Of a stretch of DNA of 64,000 bases, positions 1 through 7,667 are shown in pieces. Position numbers and translations under genes: made by a program. The notes below the pieces were generated by a model. That model did not search any database. It had not been told where the DNA came from and saw only the letters and a list, made by a program, of their open reading frames with translations. The DNA is taken from positions 223,165 through 287,164 of the forward strand of contig NZ_KI912412.1 in the NCBI RefSeq assembly GCF_000518265.1, given 5' to 3'. Source of the DNA: Actinomadura oligospora ATCC 43269. Its GTDB lineage: Bacteria; Actinomycetota; Actinomycetes; Streptosporangiales; Streptosporangiaceae. Every line of letters begins with the position of its first letter. Positions within the stretch are counted from its first letter, which is position 1.

Positions 1-236
1 ACATCGGCGACGGCGTCCGGATCAACGCCGTGAGCCCCGGCGCGTCCGACGGCCCGATGTCCTTCCTCCCCGGCGAGTCCCGCGAGGACCGGCACGCCCG
101 CGTGTCCGGCCTCATCCCCGCCGGACGCATCGGCGGGGCCGACGAGATCGCCGCCGCCGTCCTCTGGCTGGCGTCCGACGAGGCGGGCTTCGTCGTCGGC
201 CACGACATGGTCATCGACGGCGGCGTCACCGCCTAG
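1..236 (+). CDS. SDR family oxidoreductase, C-terminal part (5' end outside window)
   Basis: The reading frame enters the window already open and ends at TAG. The visible ~77 residues read as the C-terminal third of a classical short-chain dehydrogenase/reductase: an INAVSPG motif (the loop after the active site), a GRIGGADEIAAAVLWLASDEAG helix-turn typical of the FabG-like group, and the terminal GHDMVIDGGVTA segment that packs in the tetramer interface. The TGxxxGxG cofactor loop and the YxxxK catalytic pair lie upstream of the window, so substrate and cofactor preference cannot be judged. Family assignment is safe; the specific reaction is unknown. Confidence 0.85.
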   Translation, partial: IGDGVRINAVSPGASDGPMSFLPGESREDRHARVSGLIPAGRIGGADEIAAAVLWLASDEAGFVVGHDMVIDGGVTA

Positions 237-329
237 CCACGACGGGACGCGTGCCCGTCGCGGGGATGACGTGCCGGGTCACTCTCCCGGCGGATGCCGC
301 GCGGGCGCGCGCCCACCGATACTCGTCGG

Positions 330-1400
330 GTGGCGAGACCGGGTGTGAGCCGTGTGGACGGCGTGGTCGCGGCCGTGGTCACGGCGGCGACGGTCGTCCC
401 GGCCCTCCCCCGGGGCTGGCTCGTGGCGCTGCTCGCGCTGGCGGCGTCCGTCCCGGTGCTGTGGCGGCGGCGCGCCCCGCTCATCGTCGGGCTCGTCGTC
501 GGGACGGCGATGACCGGGCTCGTCCTGTGGGAGAAGCCGTTCCTGCCGTACGGGCCGCTCGTCGCGGTCTACACGATCGCCGAGCGGTCCGACGCCCGCA
601 CCCGGATCGCCTCGATCCCGCTGATCGGCGTCGGCGTCTACGTGTCCCTCGCGCTCCCGCACGAGGACACCGAGGTGTACCGCTCGCTGGCGGCCCTGTT
701 CGTCGCCGCCTACGCGCTCGGCACCGGGAGCCGCGCCCGCCGCGCGCGGGCCGCCGAACTCGCCGAGCGCGAGCGCCGCCTGGCCGGTGAGCGCGCGGCG
801 GCGGCCGACCGCGAACGCGCCCGCATCGCCCGCGACATGCACGACATCGTCACCCATTCGGTCGGGCTCATGGTCGTCCAGGCGGAGACGGGCCCGGTCG
901 TCCTCGCGGCCTCCCCCGACCGCGCCGGGGCGGTCTTCGACACGATCGCCGACACCGGGAGGGAGGCCCTGACCCAGCTCAGATCCGTGCTCGGCACGCT
1001 GCGGGCGGACGGGCGTCCGGGCCCGGCGCCCGGCCTGGACACCCTGCCCGACCTGCTCGAACACGCGCGCCGCACCGGTCTGGACGTGATCCTCGACGCT
1101 CCCGATCCGCTCCCGGACGTCCCGCCCGCCGTCGCCGTCGCGGCCTACCGGATCGTCCAGGAGGCCCTGACGAACACCCTTCGCCACGCGGACGCGACAC
1201 GCGTGGAGGTCCGCCTCCGCGTGATCGCTTCGGCCCTGGAGGTGGAGGTCGGGGACGACGGCCGTGGCGCGGCCACGACGGACGGCGGGGGCCACGGCCT
1301 GATCGGCATGCGCGAGCGGGCCGCCGCCTGCGGAGGAACCCTCCGCGTCACGCCGGACGGCCCGGGATTCGCGGTCGCGGCCGTCCTTCCGGTCGGATGA
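330..1400 (+). CDS. Two-component sensor histidine kinase, NarL-partner (HisKA_3) type
   Basis: About 356 residues. The N-terminal ~130 residues hold four or five hydrophobic segments, so it is probably a membrane sensor without a large extracellular domain. A coiled-coil-like Arg/Glu/Ala stretch leads to the H-box ARIARDMHDIVTHSVGLM with the phospho-acceptor His, then an HATPase_c domain with the N-box region (IVQEALTNTLRHA) and G-boxes (DDGRG, HGLIGMRERA). This matches HisKA_3 kinases that phosphorylate LuxR-type regulators. The response regulator begins 4 bp after the stop, so the two are a pair. GTG 330 was chosen because GATACT at 318-323 would make it a leaderless start; ATG 294 is the alternative and has no clear Shine-Dalgarno sequence. 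The signal sensed is unknown. Confidence 0.88.
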   Translation: MARPGVSRVDGVVAAVVTAATVVPALPRGWLVALLALAASVPVLWRRRAPLIVGLVVGTAMTGLVLWEKPFLPYGPLVAVYTIAERSDARTRIASIPLIGVGVYVSLALPHEDTEVYRSLAALFVAAYALGTGSRARRARAAELAERERRLAGERAAAADRERARIARDMHDIVTHSVGLMVVQAETGPVVLAASPDRAGAVFDTIADTGREALTQLRSVLGTLRADGRPGPAPGLDTLPDLLEHARRTGLDVILDAPDPLPDVPPAVAVAAYRIVQEALTNTLRHADATRVEVRLRVIASALEVEVGDDGRGAATTDGGGHGLIGMRERAAACGGTLRVTPDGPGFAVAAVLPVG

Positions 1401-1404
1401 CCCC

Positions 1405-2163
1405 ATGCCCTCCGACTCCGCGCCGCACGGGGCCTCCGGCCCGGCCGACGCCGCACCGCGTGCCCAGACCGCGTCCGCCTCCGGTCCGGCGGACGCCGGG
1501 CTTCGCGTGCTCGTGGCGGACGACCAGGACCTGTTCCGGGCCGCGTTCGCGATGATCCTCGACGCGCAGCCGGACATCAACGTGGTCGGTGAGGCGGCCG
1601 ACGGCGCCGAAGCCGTCGCGCGGGCCGCCGAACTGCGTCCGGACGTCGTGGTGATGGACGTCCGGATGCCCGTCCTGGACGGTGTGGCCGCGACCCGCCG
1701 GATCCGCGCCGAACTGCCGGACGTCCACGTCCTGGTCCTGACGATGTTCGATCTCGACGAGTACGTGTACGAGGCGCTCCGCGCCGGGGCGGGCGGGTTC
1801 CTCCTGAAGGACATCCGGCGGGACGAGCTGGCGGACGCCGTGCGCGTGGTGGCCAGGGGTGACGCGCTCCTCGCCCCCACGGTCACGCGCCGCCTCGTCG
1901 AGGACCTCGTCCGCCGCCCCGGGCACGGCGTCGCGCCCGTCCTCGCCGCCCGCCTGGACGGCCTGACCGGACGCGAGGCCGAGACGCTCCGCCTGGTCGC
2001 CCGCGGACTGTCCAACGCCGAGATCGCCGAGGCCCTCGTGGTCAGCGAGTACACCGTGAAGACCCACGTCAGCCGCATCCTGACCAAGCTCGGCCTGCGC
2101 GACCGCGTCCAGGCGGTGGTGTTCGCCTACGAGTCCGGCCTCGCCGTCCCCGGCGACTCCTGA
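1405..2163 (+). CDS. LuxR/NarL-family response regulator
   Basis: 252 residues, directly after the kinase gene. Residues ~34-150 form a receiver domain: acidic pocket VADDQD, phospho-acceptor Asp in VVVMDVRMP, a conserved Thr in LVLTMF and Lys in FLLKD. Residues ~185-245 form a LuxR-type helix-turn-helix (LTGREAETLRLVARGLSNAEIAEALVVSEYTVKTHVSRIL). The first ~30 residues are an Ala/Ser/Pro-rich extension that most NarL proteins lack; it may be a flexible tail or may mean the true start is later, although no later start keeps the whole first beta strand. Role: DNA-binding output of the kinase upstream; targets unknown. Confidence 0.9.
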   Translation: MPSDSAPHGASGPADAAPRAQTASASGPADAGLRVLVADDQDLFRAAFAMILDAQPDINVVGEAADGAEAVARAAELRPDVVVMDVRMPVLDGVAATRRIRAELPDVHVLVLTMFDLDEYVYEALRAGAGGFLLKDIRRDELADAVRVVARGDALLAPTVTRRLVEDLVRRPGHGVAPVLAARLDGLTGREAETLRLVARGLSNAEIAEALVVSEYTVKTHVSRILTKLGLRDRVQAVVFAYESGLAVPGDS

Positions 2164-2262
2164 GGCCGTCGCCTAGCCGAAAGGGTCGTCCGGGCGGAGT
2201 ACGCGCGAGATCGAGCGTGCGCCCGACGCGCACGGACGGCCGTCCAGCCGACGATCTGCGGC

Positions 2263-3687
2263 ATGAGAATCGCACTGGTCGTGTTGTCGGGCGTGCTGTT
2301 CGCCTTCGGCACGGGGCTTCATCCCGTCTTCGTCCTGACGTGGCTCGCGCCGCTGCCCCTGCTGTGGGCGGTGGCGCGGATGGGCGGGCGCGCGGCGTTC
2401 GCGGCCTCCGCCCTCGCCTGGATCGCCGGGCAGGCGCGGATGACGCCGTACTTCAGCGGCACGCTGGAGATGCCGATCCCGGTGGTCGCCGCACTCCTTG
2501 TGGGCCCCGCGCTGGTGTTCGGCGGGCTCGCGGTCGTCTACCGGCGGCTGGTCCTGGCCGATCGCCCGCTGCGGGCGGCGGCGGTGTTCGCGGCCGGGTG
2601 GACGACGCTGGAGTACGTCCTGTCGCTGGCCCTGCCCCACGGCGCCTGGTGGAGCATCGCCTACACGCAGTCGGACGCGCTGCCGGTCGTCCAGCTGGCG
2701 TCGGTGACCGGGGTCTGGGGCGTGACGTTCCTGCTGATGGGCGTCCCGGCCGCCGCCGCGACGATGCGTCCGCGGGCGGCGGGCGCGGCCGGGACGCTCC
2801 TCGCGGTCGTCCTCGGTTTCGGGACGATCCGGACGGCGACCGCGACGGAACCGCGCGGCGAGTCGATCGCGCTGCTCGCGACCGAGCATCCGAACGACGA
2901 GATCGACGTGGCCTCCCCCGCAGGTCGGGCACTGCTCGCCGGGTACGTCGCCCAGGCCAGGACGATCACGGCCGCCGCGATCGTCCTGCCCGAGAAGAAC
3001 TTCGTCGCCGACGACCGGACGCTGCCGCTGCTGTCCCGCCCGCTGGCACGCCTCGCCGGCGAGCGGCGCACGGTCATCGTCGCCGGAGTGACCCGCAGGA
3101 CGGCCGGGACGGTCCGGAACTCCGCGCTCGTCTTCCCGGCGGACGGCGGACGTCCCGCCGAGTACGTCAAGCACCACCTGATCCCCGGCCTGGAGTCGGA
3201 CTTCACGCCCGGGACCACGCGTGTGACCGTCCCCGGACGTCCTCGCTGGGGCGTCCTCATCTGCAAGGACCTGGACTTCCCCGGCCTCGTCCGGGGCTAC
3301 CGGTCGGACGGCGCGGCGGCGCTGCTCGCACCCGCCTGGGACTTCCACTCCGACGCCTGGCTGCACGGCCGCATGGCACTGGTGCGCGGCGTGGAGAGCG
3401 GCCTCGGCATCGCCCGGACCGGCCGCGCCGGAGACCTGATGATCAGCGACGCGTACGGGCGCGTCCAGGCCGCCCGCTCGACCGGGCGGCCCGGTTTCGT
3501 CACGGTCTCGGCCCGGGTCCCGACCACCCCCGTCACCACGCTGTACGCGCGCTTCGGCGACTGGTTCGCCTGGTCATGCGCGCTGTTCCTGACCGTCGTG
3601 GCCGCCTCGGCACTGGTCGCCCGGCGGAAGGAACGCCCCGGATCGGCCCTTCCGGACCCCGCTGGGAGAATCGGACCACCGCTCTGA
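2263..3687 (+). CDS. Apolipoprotein N-acyltransferase-like membrane amidase (nitrilase superfamily)
   Basis: 474 residues. The first ~190 hold about six hydrophobic segments; residues ~200-445 are a carbon-nitrogen hydrolase domain; a last membrane segment lies at ~445-462. The catalytic triad of the superfamily is visible: Glu244 (LPEKNF), Lys303 (YVKHHLIPG) and Cys334 (GVLICKDLDFP). This arrangement is that of Lnt, which transfers an acyl chain to the N-terminal Cys of lipoproteins on the outer face of the membrane. The sequence is shorter and more divergent than E. coli Lnt, and actinomycetes often carry several Lnt-like proteins, so substrate is uncertain. It stands alone between two two-component loci. 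The following ~100 bases hold no gene. Confidence 0.82.
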   Translation: MRIALVVLSGVLFAFGTGLHPVFVLTWLAPLPLLWAVARMGGRAAFAASALAWIAGQARMTPYFSGTLEMPIPVVAALLVGPALVFGGLAVVYRRLVLADRPLRAAAVFAAGWTTLEYVLSLALPHGAWWSIAYTQSDALPVVQLASVTGVWGVTFLLMGVPAAAATMRPRAAGAAGTLLAVVLGFGTIRTATATEPRGESIALLATEHPNDEIDVASPAGRALLAGYVAQARTITAAAIVLPEKNFVADDRTLPLLSRPLARLAGERRTVIVAGVTRRTAGTVRNSALVFPADGGRPAEYVKHHLIPGLESDFTPGTTRVTVPGRPRWGVLICKDLDFPGLVRGYRSDGAAALLAPAWDFHSDAWLHGRMALVRGVESGLGIARTGRAGDLMISDAYGRVQAARSTGRPGFVTVSARVPTTPVTTLYARFGDWFAWSCALFLTVVAASALVARRKERPGSALPDPAGRIGPPL

Positions 3688-3793
3688 CCCCCGACCGGAG
3701 GCCCCGATGCTCCCCCGTCACCGGCGCGGTCGGCGGCCTCTCCGCGCTGCTCGCCCTCTTCAGGGCGTCATGCTCGGCTGACGGTGAAGGCGG

Positions 3794-4399
3794 TCAGAGC
3801 CAGCCCCGGTCGCGGGCGATCTGGGCGGCGGCGTGCCGGTTGTCGGTGCCGAGCTTGGTGACGGCCGCGGAGAGGTAGTTCCGGACGGTCCCCTCGGACA
3901 GGCCGAGCGTGCGGGCGATGCGCGAGACCGGCTCACCCCCGGCGGCGGCGCGGAGGGCGTCGAGCTCGCGCGGGGTGAGCGGGCACTCCTCGGCGGCGAG
4001 CGCGTCGGCGGCGAGCTGCGGGTCGATGTACCGGGCGCCCCCGGCGACCTGCCGGACGACCTCGGCGAGCCGCGCGCCCGGCGCGTCCTTGCCGAGGAAT
4101 CCGCGCACCCCGGCGGCCATCGCGCGGCGCAGGTTGCCGGGACGGCCGTGCGCGGTGACGATCACCAGGCGGCAGGACGGCAGGTCGCGGGCCAGCCGCT
4201 CCGCCGCGTCCAGGCCGGACATCCCGGGCATGTCGATGTCGAGGACGGCCACGTCCGGCTTCAGGGCGACGGCCCGCGCGACCGCGTCGTCGCCGCGTCC
4301 GACGTCCGCGACGACCTCGATCCCGTCCTCGGCCGACAGGAGCAGGACGAGCGCCTCGCGGATGAGGAGGTGGTCGTCCGCCAGCAGCACCCGGATCAT
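3794..4399 (-). CDS. LuxR/NarL-family response regulator (DesR-like)
   Basis: 201 residues starting at ATG 4399, where the receiver begins (MIRVLLADDHLL); this ATG overlaps the kinase stop in an ATGA, showing translational coupling. The receiver carries the DD pair, the phospho-acceptor Asp in VAVLDIDMPG, Thr in IVTAHG and Lys in FLGKD. The C-terminal ~60 residues are a LuxR helix-turn-helix (LTPRELDALRAAAGGEPVSRIARTLGLSEGTVRNYLSAAVTKL). The short output domain with the EGTVRNYLS recognition helix is typical of DesR/LiaR-like regulators. It has exactly the length of the regulator at 57767-58372 and shares many blocks with it, so the two are probably paralogues. Function beyond transcription control is unknown. 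Confidence 0.9.
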   Translation of the reverse strand: MIRVLLADDHLLIREALVLLLSAEDGIEVVADVGRGDDAVARAVALKPDVAVLDIDMPGMSGLDAAERLARDLPSCRLVIVTAHGRPGNLRRAMAAGVRGFLGKDAPGARLAEVVRQVAGGARYIDPQLAADALAAEECPLTPRELDALRAAAGGEPVSRIARTLGLSEGTVRNYLSAAVTKLGTDNRHAAAQIARDRGWL

Positions 4400-5568
4400 G
4401 ATCCTCCCGTCGGAAGGGCCGCGACCAGCCGGAACGTCCCGTCCCCGGTGGTCGCGGCGGTGAACTCCCCGCCCGCGGCGGCGAGCCGCTCCGCCAGCCC
4501 GGCCAGCCCGCTCCCGGCCGCCCCGTCCGTGGTGGTCCCGGCCGCGAGCGCGCCGCCGCCGGAGATCCCGGCGCGCCGCGAGGCCCCGTCGTTGACGATC
4601 TCCAGCCGCACCCGCGTGCCGTCCGTCGCGTCCACCTCGATGCGGCACCATGTGGCGGACGAGTGGCGAAGGATGTTCGTGGCCGCCTCACGGACGACCC
4701 AGCCCAGCGGTTCGTGCACGTCAGCGGGCAGTTCGACGGGCACCTCGGGACGGTCGCAGGCGATCCCGGCCGCGCGGAGCACGGCGGACATGCCGTCCAG
4801 CTCCGTCCGAAGCGAGGTGGCCCGGTACCCCCGGACGACCTCCCGGACGTCCCGGACCGCGTCCCGCGCCATCGTCTGGATCTCGGCCAGCTCCTTGCGC
4901 ACCCGCGCGGGGTCGCGGTCGGCGAACCGTTCGGCGACCTCGGCCCTCAGCGCGACGGCCTGAAGGCTGTGCCCGAGCACGTCGTGCAGGTCGCGCGCGA
5001 AGCGCAGCCGCTCCTCGCCCACCGCCGACCGGGCCAGCTCGGCCCGCGCCTCCCGGAGCTCCTGGACGACGTGGAACAGCCAGACCGTGATGAACCCGGA
5101 GAACGTGACCATGGGGAACGCCACGAGCTGGTACAGGACGGCGAGGGGCCGCATCCCGAGCACGAGCCCGTAGCCCGCCCCCACGACCGTCCCGGCCGCC
5201 GCGACGACCGCCGCCCGCCGCGCCGGCAGCACGACCGCGATCAGCCCGGCCGGGACGAGCAGCGCGTTCCCCCATCCGGTGCCGACGCCGAGGAACGCGG
5301 GCAACGCCCAGCTCACGGCCGTGATCACGGCAAGCCCGAGCCGATGGACGGGCCCGGTGCGGCGGACGAGGTTCAGCCACAGAAGCCATCCGTAGAGCCC
5401 GCACACACCCGCCACGGCGGCGAGCGCCGGGACGAACCGCACGAGATCGCGGCGCCCGAACGCCTCGTCCAGCAGCGCCGGGAGCAGCAGACCCGCGAGC
5501 GACACCGAGGTCAGCGCCACGATGATCGCGGCGATGACCGGCGCACGAGGGATCCGCGGCTGCACCAC
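4396..5568 (-). CDS. Sensor histidine kinase, DesK-like (HisKA_3)
   Basis: About 390 residues from GTG 5568; an ATG at 5646 in the same frame would add an unlikely Gly/Arg-rich leader. Residues ~8-165 contain about six hydrophobic segments, as in membrane-sensing DesK-type kinases. The H-box is LRFARDLHDVLGHSLQAVALRAE, followed by an HATPase_c domain with WVVREAATNILRHSSA (N-box) and a GSGLAGLAERLAAAGGEF G-box. Its stop overlaps the regulator start, so the pair is cotranscribed. An ABC-like ATPase gene lies 90 bp upstream on the same strand. The kinase at 56566-57762 has the same layout. The signal, possibly membrane or antibiotic stress, is inference from the family. Confidence 0.88.
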   Translation of the reverse strand: MVQPRIPRAPVIAAIIVALTSVSLAGLLLPALLDEAFGRRDLVRFVPALAAVAGVCGLYGWLLWLNLVRRTGPVHRLGLAVITAVSWALPAFLGVGTGWGNALLVPAGLIAVVLPARRAAVVAAAGTVVGAGYGLVLGMRPLAVLYQLVAFPMVTFSGFITVWLFHVVQELREARAELARSAVGEERLRFARDLHDVLGHSLQAVALRAEVAERFADRDPARVRKELAEIQTMARDAVRDVREVVRGYRATSLRTELDGMSAVLRAAGIACDRPEVPVELPADVHEPLGWVVREAATNILRHSSATWCRIEVDATDGTRVRLEIVNDGASRRAGISGGGALAAGTTTDGAAGSGLAGLAERLAAAGGEFTAATTGDGTFRLVAALPTGGS

Positions 5569-5657
5569 GCGCTCAGCGTACGGTCCCCCACCCCGTGCCG
5601 CCGCCCCCTCACCCCGGCGGCCGCCCCAGGCCGCCGCCCATCGCACCCGCCTCCCCC

Positions 5658-6299
5658 TCAGGCCGCGTGCACTGCGGGAACGGTGATTCCGAGAAACGGG
5701 AGGTCGCCGTCCAGGACGGTCACATGGTCGGCCCGGCAGGCTTCGCCGATGTCGCGCGTGGTGAACAGGATGGTGGTCCCGTCACCGGCGAGCGACCGCA
5801 GAACCCCCCGGACCCGGGACGCGGCCGACGCCTCCAACCCCGCGAACGGCTCGTCCAGCAGCAGGATGTCGGAACGTCCGACCAGGGCCAACGCCAGGTC
5901 CAGGAGGCGGCGTTCAGCGGCGTCCAGGCGCTCGAACGTGACCGAGGCGAGCCCGGCGAGCCCGGTCAGGCGGAGCGCCTGCGCGCGCGTGAGCGGATCG
6001 AGGGTCCAGCGACGCCAGGCGTCCACGACTTCCGCGACCGTCAGGCCGGGGAACAGCCCGCCCTCGCGCCAGACGACCCCCGGCCCACCTCCGCTGACAC
6101 GCACCGATCCCGAGACGGCCCGCCGCTGCCCGGCGACGGTCTCCAGCAGGGTCGTCTTGCCCGTCCCGTGGCCCCCGAGGACCGCGTGCACCTCGCCCCG
6201 CCCCACACTCAGCGAGACCGGACCCCACCGCCCGCCGTCCCGACCGGCCACGACCCGCAGATCTCGAATCTCGATCACCGACGTCCCCATACCGTCCAT
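5658..6299 (-). CDS. Degenerate ABC transporter ATP-binding-like protein
   Basis: 213 residues from ATG 6299 (MDGMGTSVIEI); ATG 6290 is an alternative. The fold is clear: Walker A GGHGTGKTT and Walker B DILLLDEPFAG with its Glu. However, three sites needed for ordinary ABC catalysis are changed. The LSGGQ signature is replaced by RLDAAERR. The Q-loop Gln is replaced (VVWREGGLFPG instead of a Q-E pair). The H-loop His is replaced by Arg (LFTTRDIGEA). No permease gene is adjacent; the downstream genes are a kinase/regulator pair on the same strand. It may bind ATP without hydrolysing it efficiently, pair with another ATPase, or be a decaying remnant of an ABC module like that at 54.8-58.4 kb. 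Confidence 0.75.
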   Translation of the reverse strand: MDGMGTSVIEIRDLRVVAGRDGGRWGPVSLSVGRGEVHAVLGGHGTGKTTLLETVAGQRRAVSGSVRVSGGGPGVVWREGGLFPGLTVAEVVDAWRRWTLDPLTRAQALRLTGLAGLASVTFERLDAAERRLLDLALALVGRSDILLLDEPFAGLEASAASRVRGVLRSLAGDGTTILFTTRDIGEACRADHVTVLDGDLPFLGITVPAVHAA

Positions 6300-6381
6300 G
6301 CTGCGCGCCTCGACACCCCTCGGGCAGTCACGGCCGTCAGCAAGGACCGGTGAGGTTCTCACCGGTCACCCATGACAAATG

Positions 6382-7590
6382 TCAGGCGCGCACGAGGAGG
6401 TCCAGCGAGAGCTCGGAGACCGTCCGATGCCCCGACAACGCCAGGGTCAGCTCCAGTTCGGCCAGGACGCACCGCACCACGTGCCGCACTCCGGCCTCGC
6501 CGTCCAGCGCGAGCCCGAACGCGTAGGGACGTCCCAGCAGAACCGCCTCGGCTCCCAGCGCCAGAGCCTTCGCCACGTCCGCGCCCGTCCGGACCCCGCT
6601 GTCGAACAGGACGCTGATCTGCCCGCCCACCGCGTCCGCGACCGCGGGCAGCGCGTCGAGCGAGGCGACGGCGCCGTCCACCTGACGCCCGCCGTGGTTG
6701 GAGACGATCACGCCGTCCGTCCCGGTGTCCACGGCACGCCGCGCGTCGTCCGGATGCTGGATGCCCTTGAGCGCGATCGGCCCGTCCCAGTGCTCACGCA
6801 GGAACGCCAGATCGTCCCAGGTCAGAGACGGGTTCCCGAACTGGCCGACCCAGTGCAGCAGCGCCGCCTGCCGGTTCTCGCCGGTGACCGGCCCGCCCAC
6901 GGCCCGCTGGAAGACCGGGTCGCTGAAGTAGTTCGCCACCCCGATCCCCCGCAGGAACGGCAGGTACGCCCGGTCCAGGTCGCGGGGCCGCCACGCCAGC
7001 GTGAACGTGTCGACCGTGACCACGAGCGCGGTGTACCCGGCGGCCTTGGCGCGCTCCAGGAAGCTGACCGCGAGATCCCGGTCCTTGGGCCAGTACAACT
7101 GGTACCACCGCGCCCCGCCGCCACCGGCTTCCGCGCCACCGCCTTCCGCGTCGTCGGCCGCGGCGTCGTTGGCCGCCGCGACGTCCTCCATCGCGCAGGA
7201 CGCGGCCGTGCTCAGGATCATCGTCAGCCCGGTCGCGGCCGCGGCCCGCGCGGTCGCCAGCTCGCCGTCCGGGTGCAGGATCGACTGGACGCCGATGGGC
7301 GCGAGCAGCACCGGCGCGGGCATCGGCGTGCCGAGGACGGTCACCGACAGGTCGCGTTCGGCCACGTCACGCAGCATCCGCGGGACGATCCGCCAGCGGT
7401 CGAAGGCGTCGCGGTTGGCCCGCGCCGTCGCCTCGCTCCCCGCCGAGCCCGCCAGGTATCCGAACGAGGTGTCGGACAGTTTCGCCTGCGCCAGCCCCTC
7501 CAGCCTCGTGAGGTCCGCGGGCAGGCCGGGCAGCACGTCAGCCAGGCCGTTCAGGTAGATCTCGTTCTGGAAGTCGGCGAGCTGACTCAA
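6382..7590 (-). CDS. FMN-dependent alpha-hydroxy-acid oxidising enzyme, lactate 2-monooxygenase-like
   Basis: 402 residues from TTG 7590, chosen because GAGGAGG lies about 7 bp upstream; an ATG at 7674 would add 28 poorly conserved residues. It is a TIM-barrel FMN enzyme. Key sites are Tyr45 (FGYLAGSAGSE), Lys275 (PIALKGI) and the catalytic His299 in DGVIVSNHGGRQVDGA. The segment RPRDLDRAYLPFLRGIGVANYFSDPVF resembles mycobacterial lactate 2-monooxygenase (lactate + O2 to acetate + CO2) more than lactate oxidase. A Gly/Ala/Asp low-complexity insertion at ~139-159 sits just before the RWYQLY strand and is unusual. It is divergent from the topoisomerase gene. Substrate is inferred from similarity only. 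Confidence 0.83.
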   Translation of the reverse strand: MSQLADFQNEIYLNGLADVLPGLPADLTRLEGLAQAKLSDTSFGYLAGSAGSEATARANRDAFDRWRIVPRMLRDVAERDLSVTVLGTPMPAPVLLAPIGVQSILHPDGELATARAAAATGLTMILSTAASCAMEDVAAANDAAADDAEGGGAEAGGGGARWYQLYWPKDRDLAVSFLERAKAAGYTALVVTVDTFTLAWRPRDLDRAYLPFLRGIGVANYFSDPVFQRAVGGPVTGENRQAALLHWVGQFGNPSLTWDDLAFLREHWDGPIALKGIQHPDDARRAVDTGTDGVIVSNHGGRQVDGAVASLDALPAVADAVGGQISVLFDSGVRTGADVAKALALGAEAVLLGRPYAFGLALDGEAGVRHVVRCVLAELELTLALSGHRTVSELSLDLLVRA

Positions 7591-7667
7591 GCGGAAACCT
7601 CCTCGATCCGGCGCGTCCTGACGCGTCGCGGGCGAATCTGTCCCTGGGACCGTCCACAATGTTTCAC

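Noticed and set aside
251..790. Open frame of 179 codons on the plus strand overlapping the first kinase
   Set aside because: It is an out-of-frame reading of the kinase gene with Arg/Gly/Ala-rich shadow composition.
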